Source of the DNA: Candidatus Bathyarchaeota archaeon
GTDB taxonomy: Archaea; Thermoproteota; Bathyarchaeia; TCS64
Direction of reading: 5' to 3'
Assembly: GCA_016930055.1 (NCBI GenBank)
Contig: JAFGHP010000057.1
Span: 1 to 35,681 of the forward strand
Length of the DNA: 35,681 bases
The stretch's first letter is position 1; every line of letters starts with the position of its first letter. The position numbers and the translations under genes were made by a program. Shown piece by piece: positions 7,935-15,885 of this stretch. The notes below the pieces were generated by a model, which did no database searches, had not been told where the DNA came from, and worked only from the letters and a program-made list of their open reading frames with translations.

Positions 7935-8898
7935 ACGAATCATTACGATGGCTGAAGCCTTAAATGAAGCAATGTTTAGTGAGATGAATAAAAACCCAGA
8001 TATTATTTTGTTAGGTGAAAATGTTTCAAGTAGCTTTAGGGGACCTACTAAAGGACTAAAAGAAGCTTTTGGTAGAGAAAGAGTTAGAGATGCACCTATT
8101 TCTGAAACATCATTTATAGGTGCAGGAATTGGCGCAGCAATAACTGGTCTTAGACCAATAGTTGAGCTTATGCTTGTTGATTTTGGTTTAGTAGCTATGG
8201 ATCAAATATTAAATCAAATGGGAAAGACAACATACATGAGTGGAGGTATTGTTAACATCCCGTTAACTTTACGCGCAGTGATTGGCGCAGGTACAAGTTC
8301 AGGAGCAACTCATAGTGAGAGCCTATATTCTTTATTTGCTCATATGCCTGGAATAAAAGTGGTTATACCCAGTACCCCTTATGATGCTAAAGGTTTACTA
8401 ATAATGAGCATCAAAGAAAACTGTCCAAAAATCTTTCTAGAGCATAGATTACTATACAACTTAAAAGGGGTTGTACCTGTTGAGGATTATACAATTCCTT
8501 TAGGGACAGCTAAAACATGTCTTGAAGGAACGGATGTTACTATAGTTGCTTGTGGTTTAATGTTGCATGAATCTCTGAAAGCTGCAGAGCTGATGAAGAA
8601 TGAAATCGATGTCGAAATAATTGATCCACGTACAATATATCCCCTTGACGAAGATACTATCTTAAAGTCCTTAAAAAAGACTGGTAGGTTAATTGTGGTT
8701 GATGAAGATTACCGTTTCTGTGGATTTAGTGCCGAAATTGCAGCTCTTGCAGCAGAGAAAGCCTTTAAACATCTTAAAAACCCTGTACACAGATTAACCA
8801 CACCTAATATTCCTTTCCCGTTTAATCCTAGACTTGAAAGAGAATTATTACCTAACGCGAAAAAAATTGCAGACATTATTAAAAAAATTGTTCAATAA
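7927..8898 (+). CDS. Thiamine-dependent 2-oxoacid/acetoin dehydrogenase E1 component, beta subunit
   Basis: Partner of E1 alpha in an alpha2beta2 thiamine enzyme. From the chosen ATG the protein is 323 aa, the normal length. It begins MSERIITMAEALNEAM and shows the family's GENV, FGRERVRDAPISETSFIGAGIGAA and GAGTSSGATHSESLYSLFAHMPG stretches; the His of GATHSES is in the active-site region. The C-terminal transketolase domain follows (about 200-320: VEIIDPRTIYPLD and VDEDYRFCGFSAEIAA). It is followed by T-rich sequence that probably ends the operon. Confidence 0.9.
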   Translation: MSERIITMAEALNEAMFSEMNKNPDIILLGENVSSSFRGPTKGLKEAFGRERVRDAPISETSFIGAGIGAAITGLRPIVELMLVDFGLVAMDQILNQMGKTTYMSGGIVNIPLTLRAVIGAGTSSGATHSESLYSLFAHMPGIKVVIPSTPYDAKGLLIMSIKENCPKIFLEHRLLYNLKGVVPVEDYTIPLGTAKTCLEGTDVTIVACGLMLHESLKAAELMKNEIDVEIIDPRTIYPLDEDTILKSLKKTGRLIVVDEDYRFCGFSAEIAALAAEKAFKHLKNPVHRLTTPNIPFPFNPRLERELLPNAKKIADIIKKIVQ

Positions 8899-8914
8899 AT
8901 ATTCCTTATTATTA

Positions 8915-8941
8915 ATTTTTTAGAATTTTTATAAAATTTTT
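8915..8941 (+). terminator. T-rich termination region after E1 beta
   Basis: Three runs of five or six T follow the E1 beta stop codon within about 45 nt. Archaeal transcription often ends at such U-tracts without a hairpin. The remaining gap up to 9102 is AT-rich with no ORF and probably holds the promoter of the next gene. Confidence 0.4.
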
Positions 8942-9102
8942 AAATAATTAACTTGGAAACTTTTCGTATTTATAAAAGTATATTTAATTATTTTTAGTTT
9001 TTATATATTTTCATTACTGAAAAATATAAATTTATATTTACAGTCTAAAATTTTTCCAAATACTTAATATTCTATGTTTATTTTAATTCGAAGGAGTACC
9101 AC

Positions 9103-9903
9103 TTGGTTAAATGTGATAAATGCGGAAAAGAAACAGTCATGCCATATAGATGCAATTATTGTGGTGGATATTTTTGTGATGAACATAGGCTTCCAGAATT
9201 TCATAACTGTTCAGGAGCTTTTAATCGTCCAAAAAATACTATACCAATTGGTAGTTATACTACCTCCAATAATTCTTATGGAGGCTCTTATACAAGTTCT
9301 AGGATAATAAGACCTTATTGGTTCAGCAAACAAGAGATAAGAGACTTGTTTTTTGGAATGTTAATAATTTTATTTGCGCCATTAATTAGGCTATGGGAAT
9401 ATTTTTTTGAGTTTCCTGTTATTGTGGTTAGTGCTATGTTAATATTGACATTAGCTTTTATTCTTCATGAATTAGCTCACAAATTTGCCGCTCAAAGATT
9501 AGGATTATGGGCTGAATTTAGGTTGAGTGTCTCTGGTATTATTCTTACTCTTCTTTCATTTTTGCTAGTACAAACCTCGATTTTTCCGGTGATGTTTGTA
9601 GCTCCTGGTGCAGTTGTTATTGCAGGAATGTTGAGGTGGGATGAATATGGCAAAGTATCTGTAGCTGGGCCTGCAATTAATATTCTACAGGCAATAATTT
9701 ATTTCATTATATTCCTATTTACTAATAACTATTCTATAGCTGAATTATCAGTTTATGGAATGGCTGTAAATTCTGGTTTAGCACTATTTAATTTAATACC
9801 ATTCGGAATCTTTGATGGTATGAAGATTTTTAAATGGAATTGGAAAATATGGATATTACTGGTACTTATAGCTGGTTCTATTTTCGCATTTATATGGTTC
9901 TAA
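9103..9903 (+). CDS. AN1-type zinc finger fused to M50 site-2 protease
   Basis: An intramembrane metalloprotease with a cytoplasmic-type zinc finger. The AN1 finger is complete: Cys4, Cys7, Cys17, Cys20, Cys25, His28, His34 and Cys36 in the spacing C-x2-C-x9-C-x2-C-x4-C-x2-H-x5-H-x-C. A Ser/Thr/Asn/Gly-rich linker (about 45-70) leads to several membrane helices carrying the zinc site HELAH (His122, Glu123, His126) and the second M50 motif NLIPFGIFDG (Asp238). The start is a TTG preceded by AAGGAG 6-7 nt upstream. AN1-M50 fusions are known in archaea; substrates are unknown. Confidence 0.88.
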   Translation: MVKCDKCGKETVMPYRCNYCGGYFCDEHRLPEFHNCSGAFNRPKNTIPIGSYTTSNNSYGGSYTSSRIIRPYWFSKQEIRDLFFGMLIILFAPLIRLWEYFFEFPVIVVSAMLILTLAFILHELAHKFAAQRLGLWAEFRLSVSGIILTLLSFLLVQTSIFPVMFVAPGAVVIAGMLRWDEYGKVSVAGPAINILQAIIYFIIFLFTNNYSIAELSVYGMAVNSGLALFNLIPFGIFDGMKIFKWNWKIWILLVLIAGSIFAFIWF

Positions 9904-9910
9904 TTATAAA

Positions 9911-9920
9911 CTTATTTAAT
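9911..9920 (+). promoter_or_regulatory. TATA-like box of prs
   Basis: CTTATTTAAT is centred about 28 nt before the prs ATG, with no Shine-Dalgarno sequence in between. This suggests a leaderless or near-leaderless transcript. Confidence 0.35.
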
Positions 9921-9943
9921 TACATCGACTATATTAAGAAGAT

Positions 9944-10834
9944 ATGTTCCTCATTTCTGGTCCCGCTTCGAGAGAGCTTGGAGAAAGAGTGGCAAAATTT
10001 TTGGGTGTTAATGTACATCCTGTTGAACACCGGTTTTTTCCAGATGGAGAGAGTTATATTAGAGTAAACTTACCTTTGCAGGATAAACATGTAATTATTA
10101 TTCAAACAACTACTCCAAATCCTGATCAGAAATTAATGCAATTATTTATGATAGCAAAAACTGTAAAAGATTATGGAGCAAAAAAAATTACAGCAGTTGT
10201 CCCTTATTTATCTTATTCAAGGCAAGATAAAAGATTTTTAGAAGGAGAAGCATTAACTTTAGACGTAGTTTTTAATCTTCTTGATGCATCAAATGTAGAT
10301 AATTTAATAGTATTTGATTCGCATAATCCTGATTCTCTAAAAACTATTGAAGAAAAACATAATATAAACGTATATGAATTATCTGCAATTCCTTTATTAG
10401 CTAAATATTTTGAGTCAAAAAGTTATCAAGGAGCATTTAGTTTATCTCCTGATAAAGGAGCTATTCGTTTAGCTAAAATAGCCTCTGATCTTTTGAAGGG
10501 TGGTTATGGTTATTTCGAAAAGGTTCGTGACCGTAAAACGGGTCAAATAACTATGATAGTTAAGGATTTTGATGTTATTGGTAAAAAAGCAATTGTTTTT
10601 GATGATATTATAAGTACTGGTGGTACAATGGCTCAAGCTGTTGCTGGGTTAAAATCACAGGGTGCAACTAAAGTGGGTGTCTCTTGTACCCACGCACTTT
10701 TCATGAGTGGCGCTGAGGAGAGAATCATGAACGCTGGCGCTGATTATATAATTGCATCAGATAGTGTTGAGACCGCTTACAGTAAAGTTACAATAGCCGA
10801 ATCAATTGCTCAAAAAATATTGGAATTAGTTTAG
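9944..10834 (+). CDS. prs: Ribose-phosphate pyrophosphokinase (PRPP synthetase)
   Basis: Makes PRPP from ribose 5-phosphate and ATP for nucleotide, His and Trp synthesis. The sequence shows the N-terminal HRFFPDGESYIRV ATP-binding segment, the flexible loop PYLSYSRQDKRF, the catalytic EKVRDRKTGQ stretch and the PRPP-binding loop VFDDIISTGGTM. Its 296 residues match the shorter archaeal enzymes rather than the bacterial ones of about 315. It sits alone between the M50 protease and a small unknown protein, with about 45 nt gaps on both sides. Confidence 0.95.
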   Translation: MFLISGPASRELGERVAKFLGVNVHPVEHRFFPDGESYIRVNLPLQDKHVIIIQTTTPNPDQKLMQLFMIAKTVKDYGAKKITAVVPYLSYSRQDKRFLEGEALTLDVVFNLLDASNVDNLIVFDSHNPDSLKTIEEKHNINVYELSAIPLLAKYFESKSYQGAFSLSPDKGAIRLAKIASDLLKGGYGYFEKVRDRKTGQITMIVKDFDVIGKKAIVFDDIISTGGTMAQAVAGLKSQGATKVGVSCTHALFMSGAEERIMNAGADYIIASDSVETAYSKVTIAESIAQKILELV

Positions 10835-10880
10835 TTACCGATACCTATTATATCTAGTTCTCTCTATTTTAAGTTAGAAT

Positions 10881-11225
10881 ATGATAAGCTCTAGAATTAG
10901 GATAAAAGTACAGTCTGTGAAATCAGTTAAAGATCTTGAAGGAAGAGAATGTTTCCAGATAGAGTTTGCTGAAGTACGTCAAAGACCACCCGTAATGATG
11001 GTAAGTAATCCTGATGTCCCAGATGAAATTGGACAAATGGTAGTTCAAGTAACTAAAAGTTTCCAAAACATGATGCCTGGCATGGGTTCTAAAGATTATG
11101 AACTACCCAAATTAACTTTAATTTTAACAGGTGATGAACTGGAAAGTTTCAAGCTTCGTCCCTATCCAAATCAGATATATGAGCTTACTATTAATGATGG
11201 CACATTAACCTTTTCAGAAGTTTAA
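10881..11225 (+). CDS. Small archaeal protein, possibly arcadin-1-like
   Basis: A 114-residue soluble protein. The layout (N-terminal strand, IEFAEVRQRPPVMMV, a helix with an MMPGM segment, LPKLTLILTGDELESF, then a final strand NDGTLTFSEV) recalls the arcadin-1 family linked to archaeal actin homologues. I rely on memory of the family pattern, so this is tentative. No actin-like or other arcadin gene is adjacent. It has no Cys and no membrane segment. Confidence 0.35.
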   Translation: MISSRIRIKVQSVKSVKDLEGRECFQIEFAEVRQRPPVMMVSNPDVPDEIGQMVVQVTKSFQNMMPGMGSKDYELPKLTLILTGDELESFKLRPYPNQIYELTINDGTLTFSEV

Positions 11226-11265
11226 CTGAAAACTATTATAACCAACGCTTTATTAATAATTTTTA

Positions 11266-11625
11266 GTGATTTTAGTGTCTATTTATAACCTTCAATCGAA
11301 TGAGTGGGACTCTCTTGTTCTTAAAGAAACACTCCCTGTGGTTGTTGAATTCTGGCATCAAAACTGTGTTACATGTTTAAAAATTGAGTCTTATGTAAAA
11401 GAACTACCTCAAAAACTAGGCTCTAAAGTTAAATTTATGAAAATGAATGTTCTTGATAATAAAGAAAATAGACGTTTGGCGATACAAAATGGGGTTATGG
11501 GTACCCCCACATTCAAAATTTATTGTCGTGGAGTTGAAATAGGTGAAATAATTGGTTTAGAAGCAACAACAGAACTTTATGAAAAAATTTTACAGATACT
11601 AAGTAAATGTTCAAACATAGGGTGA
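11266..11625 (+). CDS. Thioredoxin
   Basis: A small dithiol reductant. The active site is CVTC in FWHQNCVTCLKIE, replacing the classical WCGPC; the cis-proline loop GTPTFKIY and the final helix are present. 119 aa, normal length. Two GTG codons (11266 and 11275) could start it; there is no ATG. It ends in TGA and the very next codons, in the same frame, run into thioredoxin reductase. The gene pair implies that TrxB reduces this thioredoxin. Confidence 0.88.
   Translation: MILVSIYNLQSNEWDSLVLKETLPVVVEFWHQNCVTCLKIESYVKELPQKLGSKVKFMKMNVLDNKENRRLAIQNGVMGTPTFKIYCRGVEIGEIIGLEATTELYEKILQILSKCSNIG
11620..11625 (+). promoter_or_regulatory. Shine-Dalgarno-like GGGTGA spanning the thioredoxin stop codon
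   Basis: GGGTGA includes the TGA stop of thioredoxin and lies 6 nt before an ATA codon that would begin M-L-Y-D-V of TrxB. A similar arrangement, GGTGA overlapping a stop and placed just before a start, is found at 24861 on the minus strand. Confidence 0.5.
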
Positions 11626-11631
11626 ACTTCA

Positions 11632-12543
11632 ATATTATACGATGTTATAATTTTAGGTGGCGGATCTGCTGGTTTAACTGCAGCAATTTATACTTCTAGA
11701 GCTAAATTAAAGACTCTCGTCATTACTGGTTCGTTAATTGGTGGTCAAATATCATATACGTTCCAAGTTGAGAATTTCCCAGGTTTTCCTGAAGGAATAA
11801 CTGGTCCAGAATTATCTAAAAGATTTATGTCTCAAGCATTAAAATTTGGTACTGAATTTATTGAGAAAGAAGCTACTGAAGTTAATTTTTCAACTAGACC
11901 TTTCAAAATTTTTGTAAATGAATCAATCTATGAATCAAAAGCTGTTATTGTAGCAACTGGTATGATTCAGCGAAAATTAGGCTTAGATTCTGAAGATAGG
12001 TTACTGGGTCGAGGAGTATTTGTTTGTGCTACATGTGATGCTCTATTATATGAAGATAAAAAAGTAGCAGTAATTGGGGGAGGCGATTCAGCACTACAAG
12101 AAGCCCTTGATCTCAGTAAATATGCTAGACAAGTGTTTTTAATTCATAGAAGATCAAATTTTACTGCCAATAAAGACCTTATCGTAAAAATTAAAAATAA
12201 TTCAATTATTCAAATTTTAAAAAACACAATAGTTGAGGAAATTTTTGGAGAAAAAAAAGTTGAAGCAATTAAAATAAAAAATTTAGAAAGTAACATTATT
12301 ACTGAAATAAAGCTTGATGGAGTTCTTATTGCTATAGGTTGGATTCCAAATACTAAAATTTATAAAAATCAACTTGAGTTAGATTCAAAGGGTTATATTT
12401 TTTCTAAAGGAACTAAAACGAGTGTCAAAGGAGTTTTTGCTGCTGGTGAAATAATTGATCCAGTTTATAGGCAAGTAGTTACAAGTTGTGGAAGCGGAGC
12501 CATGGCAGGAATAGATACAATTCGATATCTCGAATCATTTTAA
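11632..12543 (+). CDS. trxB: Thioredoxin reductase with a non-standard start codon
   Basis: FAD/NADPH enzyme that reduces thioredoxin. The full protein needs about 65 residues upstream of the ORF-track ATG (11827): the FAD motif ILGGGSAGLTAA and the segment VENFPGFPEGI lie there. The CATC redox site, the NADPH motif IGGGDSALQEA and the C-terminal GVFAAGEIID motif follow. From ATA at 11632 it is 303 aa, the normal size. Between the thioredoxin TGA (11623-11625) and 11827 no ATG, GTG or TTG occurs in frame. The ATA matches the usual position of Met (MxYDVIIxGGG). Alternatives are stop readthrough or a sequencing error. Confidence 0.85.
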   Translation: MLYDVIILGGGSAGLTAAIYTSRAKLKTLVITGSLIGGQISYTFQVENFPGFPEGITGPELSKRFMSQALKFGTEFIEKEATEVNFSTRPFKIFVNESIYESKAVIVATGMIQRKLGLDSEDRLLGRGVFVCATCDALLYEDKKVAVIGGGDSALQEALDLSKYARQVFLIHRRSNFTANKDLIVKIKNNSIIQILKNTIVEEIFGEKKVEAIKIKNLESNIITEIKLDGVLIAIGWIPNTKIYKNQLELDSKGYIFSKGTKTSVKGVFAAGEIIDPVYRQVVTSCGSGAMAGIDTIRYLESF

Positions 12544-12593
12544 CCATCTACTTTTAATCTATATATTACATATTTTGTTAAGTTGAAGCAATT

Positions 12594-13502
12594 ATGAAGA
12601 TTACATTCCTTGGAACAAGTGGAAGTATGCCTACCCCTTCTAGAGGATCATCTTCAATTGCTGTCAAGCTGGGTTCAGAAGTTATTCTTTTTGATTGTGG
12701 TGAAGGTACCCAAAGACAAATGGTTTCTGCTCATATTAGTTTTATGAAGATTTATAAAATTTTAATTTCACATCTTCATGGAGACCATATTTTAGGACTC
12801 CCTGGGCTATTACAGACAATGAGTCTATTACATAGAGAAGACTCACTTGATATTTACGGACCTAAAGGAACTCATAATTTTTTACAATCAATCTTCGATA
12901 GTCTTGGAGGTCCAGGATTTAAAGTTACAATACATGAATTAATTGAAAAAGGAGTAATATACCAATCGAAATCCTATCATATAGAAGCAATTCCCGCGAT
13001 TCATCGAATTGAAGCCTGGTCCTATGGTTTATTTGAAGAGCCTAGACCAGGACGTTTTTACCCAGAAAAAGCTAGAGCACTTCACATCCCTGAGGGTGTT
13101 TTATGGAAAAATCTTCAAGAAAATCAGAATATCGAGATTAATGGTCGTATTATTAATTGGTCTGAAGTAGTAGATCCTCCTCGTCGTGGACGACGTTTAA
13201 TTTATAGTGGAGATACAAGTTACAATGATAATTTAATAAATTTAGCACAATTTGCTGATGTTCTAATTCATGAAGCAACTTTTACTGAAGATTTAATTAA
13301 TAGAGCTACTGACGATGGTCATACTACGGCAAAACAAGCTGCAGAATTAGCATTAAAAGCTAATGTAAAATTATTAATATTAACACATATTAGTTCAAGA
13401 TATAGTAATCCTGAGCAAATCCTTCAGGAAGCACAAACCATTTTTCCTAATGTTAAAGTAGCTCATGATCTTTTAGAACTTGAGATACCTTTCACCGATT
13501 AA
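12594..13502 (+). CDS. rnz: Ribonuclease Z (tRNA 3'-processing endonuclease)
   Basis: Removes 3' trailers from pre-tRNAs before CCA addition, in line with the two tRNA genes here lacking an encoded CCA. The metallo-beta-lactamase motif SHLHGDH is present, with the N-terminal ITFLGTSGSMPTPSRG typical of the family, a GxxPRPGR-like arm (EEPRPGRFYPEKA) and the later histidines in HEATF and LTHISSRY. 302 aa is the usual length of the short archaeal/bacterial form. The start is ATG 12594. Confidence 0.94.
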   Translation: MKITFLGTSGSMPTPSRGSSSIAVKLGSEVILFDCGEGTQRQMVSAHISFMKIYKILISHLHGDHILGLPGLLQTMSLLHREDSLDIYGPKGTHNFLQSIFDSLGGPGFKVTIHELIEKGVIYQSKSYHIEAIPAIHRIEAWSYGLFEEPRPGRFYPEKARALHIPEGVLWKNLQENQNIEINGRIINWSEVVDPPRRGRRLIYSGDTSYNDNLINLAQFADVLIHEATFTEDLINRATDDGHTTAKQAAELALKANVKLLILTHISSRYSNPEQILQEAQTIFPNVKVAHDLLELEIPFTD

Positions 13503-13556
13503 CCAAGAACCCTTTTTAAGTTTTGAATACTCACAAATTTAACATAGGTTGGTATA

Positions 13557-14732
13557 ATGATCAAACTTAAAGAAAATATATATTGGGTAGGTGCCGTAGA
13601 TTGGAATATTAGGAACTTCCATGGTTATGTTACACATAGAGGTTCAAGTTATAATTCATATTTGATTATTGATGAGAAAATAGCTTTAATTGATTTTGTT
13701 AAAGCATCTTTTTCAGATGATCAAATTACTCATATTAAAGAAATAATTGATCCAAGTAAAATTGATTTTATAATAGTGAATCATGCTGAACCAGATCATT
13801 CAGGTTCAATCAGAAAGTTAATTGAAGCAGCTCCGAAAGCAGAAGTTATCGCAACAGAAAGATGCATTAAAACATTGAAAAAATATTATGGTTCAGATTT
13901 AAAAATAACCTCTATAGAACAGAAACCAGCAATTAAATTAGGTAAAAGAAGTTTATCTTTTGTACCTGTGCCAATGGCTCACTGGCCTGATAGTATGGTT
14001 AGTTATATGCCGGAAGAAAAAATTTTATTCAGTAATGATGCTTTTGGACAGCACTTAGCTTCAAGTGGAAGGTTTGATGACGAAGTGGATTCTTCTGTGT
14101 TAATGTTTGAGGCAACCACTTATTATGCAAATATTTTGATGCCTCTCTGGAGAAGTGTAAAAAACGCATTAAAAGCTCTTGATGGTATTCCCATTGACAT
14201 GATAGCTCCTAGCCATGGTGTTATATGGAAAAAAGATTTAGGAAAAATTATCTCTGCTTATCAGAAATGGGTTGCTGGAGAGACTAAACCCAAAGCAGTG
14301 ATTGTTTATGATACAATGTGGGGAAGTACTGAAAAAGTAGCTAAGGCTATAGCTGAGGGTATAATTTCTAAAGATGTTGAGTTAAAGGTTTTCAACCTTG
14401 GTGCTAATCATAATAGTGATGTCATTGCAGAAATTTTGGAAGCTAAAGCAGTTTTAGTAGGAGGACCTACTTTGAATAATAATGTGTTCCCAAGTGTTGC
14501 GTCTTTTCTTGCATATCTGAGGGGATTAAAACCTCTAAATAAGATTGGAGCTGTTTTCGGAAGCTACGGTTGGGCAGGAGGGGCAAAAAGGATAACTGAA
14601 TCAGAGATGCAAGCTGCAGGCATTGAATTAATTCCTAATGAACTAGACTTCGTTTATAGACCAGATGAAAATGAATTAAAGGCTTCATATTTTTTTGGTC
14701 AATTAATTGGGGAAAAAATTCTTAATTCTTAA
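13557..14732 (+). CDS. fprA: Flavodiiron protein (O2/NO reductase, FprA family)
   Basis: Reduces O2 to water, or NO to N2O, protecting anaerobic enzymes. The di-iron site is complete: HAEPDH (about residues 79-84), His of MAHWPDSM (about 145), Asp of FSNDAFGQH and His of PSHGVIW. The C-terminal flavodoxin domain begins about residue 252 with VIVYDTMWGSTEKVA. 391 aa is the basic two-domain length, so an external rubredoxin-type donor is needed; none is adjacent, although a desulforedoxin lies at 31441. The gene is convergent with the PAP2-like gene, 5 nt apart. Confidence 0.94.
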   Translation: MIKLKENIYWVGAVDWNIRNFHGYVTHRGSSYNSYLIIDEKIALIDFVKASFSDDQITHIKEIIDPSKIDFIIVNHAEPDHSGSIRKLIEAAPKAEVIATERCIKTLKKYYGSDLKITSIEQKPAIKLGKRSLSFVPVPMAHWPDSMVSYMPEEKILFSNDAFGQHLASSGRFDDEVDSSVLMFEATTYYANILMPLWRSVKNALKALDGIPIDMIAPSHGVIWKKDLGKIISAYQKWVAGETKPKAVIVYDTMWGSTEKVAKAIAEGIISKDVELKVFNLGANHNSDVIAEILEAKAVLVGGPTLNNNVFPSVASFLAYLRGLKPLNKIGAVFGSYGWAGGAKRITESEMQAAGIELIPNELDFVYRPDENELKASYFFGQLIGEKILNS

Positions 14733-14737
14733 TATTT

Positions 14738-15331
14738 TTAAAATAAGACTAGTCCTCTCATGTAAAGACTCATTTGCAACCATGTAAGCATTGTACTAAT
14801 TATTGCTCCTGCTGTAACTTGCATAATCGTATGTGCTTTTAATTCAACTCTTGCCCAGGCAACAGGAATAACAAAAAGGAATAGTGGAATCATAGTTAAA
14901 CCTAATAAATACACTAGTGCAGTTACTGGTCCAGTTATGCCTGAAGCGTGTATACTAATTTTCCATTTAAAAGTTATTATAGTTAATACTAAACTATTAA
15001 CGAAGTAACAGGTCATTAATGCGGTGACCATTATTGGAGCTTCAACCCAAAAGAGTGAAAGTGAACCCATTAAGTAAAATAAACTTGTCCAAAGAAACGG
15101 AATAAAACGTTGTTCTTTATTGTATGCATAAAAATCTTCAATTAAGTTTAGTTTTAAAAGTATGCCTACCATTATTAATGGTAAAACACACCCAAATAAA
15201 CTAGTTATTCCTATTAATAATGGTGTTTTAGGTGTACTTTGTCCTAATATTAAAAGTATAAATGTTATCATGGTAATTAAAGGTGCGTTTAATGCCGCAG
15301 ATACCACGGACGCAATTCTTTTTTTGTTCAA
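14738..15331 (-). CDS. PAP2-like membrane phosphatase
   Basis: A 197-residue protein with about six membrane helices. Degenerate PAP2 (lipid phosphatase) motifs occur in order: NKEQRFIPF for the first, SIHASGITG for PSGH, and ARVELKAHTIMQVTAG matching the R-x5-H of the third. The usual final Asp is not obvious. Such divergent forms are known among bacterial and archaeal PAP2 proteins. It probably acts on prenyl or lipid phosphates, which is inference. It lies downstream of the iscSU operon on the same strand but separated by about 36 nt. Confidence 0.65.
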   Translation of the reverse strand: MNKKRIASVVSAALNAPLITMITFILLILGQSTPKTPLLIGITSLFGCVLPLIMVGILLKLNLIEDFYAYNKEQRFIPFLWTSLFYLMGSLSLFWVEAPIMVTALMTCYFVNSLVLTIITFKWKISIHASGITGPVTALVYLLGLTMIPLFLFVIPVAWARVELKAHTIMQVTAGAIISTMLTWLQMSLYMRGLVLF

Positions 15332-15367
15332 AAAGCATTCTCCATAAGAGATATTTACTACAACAAA

Positions 15368-15511
15368 TTACTTACTGCTTTTTAACACTTGTCTTTTTAA
15401 GTGTTCACAGCAACATATTTTTATACCTTTTTCATTTTTACCAACCATTAACTCGCATTCTTCTGCTGTTGATACTATACACATAGGACATTTTTCTATA
15501 CTTTCTTTCAT
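15368..15511 (-). CDS. 47-residue Cys-rich protein coupled to iscU (missed by the ORF track)
   Basis: The sequence reads MKESIEKCPMCIVSTAEE and continues through ICCCEHLKRQ to a TAA. Six cysteines occur: Cys8 and Cys11 (CPMC), Cys19, and Cys33-35 followed by Glu-His. The ATG overlaps the iscU TGA as ATGA, and a strong Shine-Dalgarno sequence AAGGAGAT lies about 6 nt upstream inside iscU. These features argue for a real gene. The cysteines suggest a zinc or Fe-S binding protein or a persulfide carrier for IscSU. I know no family that matches. Confidence 0.7.
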   Translation of the reverse strand: MKESIEKCPMCIVSTAEECELMVGKNEKGIKICCCEHLKRQVLKSSK

Positions 15512-15885
15512 TTTTTTATCTCCTTTTTTTCTTTAAAATTCTTTATCGCTTCATGAAGAGCGTCTGCTGCAAGATTACTGCAATGCATTTTTACAGGTGG
15601 AAGCCCATCTAAAGCATCAGCAACACTTTGACGCGTTATGTCCATTGCTTCCTCAAGTGTTTTACCTTTAGCTAATTCAGTTGTCATGCTACTTGTAGCA
15701 ATTGCTGCTCCACATCCATATGTTTTAAATTTTATGTCTTCGATGTGGTTATCTTTAACTTTAATGTACATGGTCATCATGTCGCCACATACTGGATTAC
15801 CGACGCTACCGATTCCATCTGCGTTTTTAATTTCACCAACATTTCTAGGATTTTTAAAGTGATCTAATACTTTGTCACTATACAT
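15508..15885 (-). CDS. iscU: Iron-sulfur cluster scaffold IscU
   Basis: Scaffold on which Fe-S clusters are built before transfer. All three ligand cysteines are present: Cys33 (GNPVCGD), Cys58 (YGCGAA) and Cys102 (MHCS), together with Asp35 and His101. 125 aa is the standard length. It follows iscS with no gap, preceded by GAGGAG within the iscS end, and its stop overlaps the start of the 47-residue Cys-rich ORF. The three genes form an operon with no IscA, HscAB or ferredoxin. Confidence 0.95.
   Translation of the reverse strand: MYSDKVLDHFKNPRNVGEIKNADGIGSVGNPVCGDMMTMYIKVKDNHIEDIKFKTYGCGAAIATSSMTTELAKGKTLEEAMDITRQSVADALDGLPPVKMHCSNLAADALHEAIKNFKEKKEIKK

Noticed and set aside
9074-9307. 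ORF 9074-9307 and ORF 9834-10067 on the plus strand
   Set aside because: Both overlap the M50 protease or prs in another frame and encode no recognisable domain.
11827-12543. A 238-residue truncated thioredoxin reductase starting at ATG 11827
   Set aside because: The upstream in-frame codons encode the FAD motif at the exact position expected, so the gene is full length with a non-standard start, not truncated.
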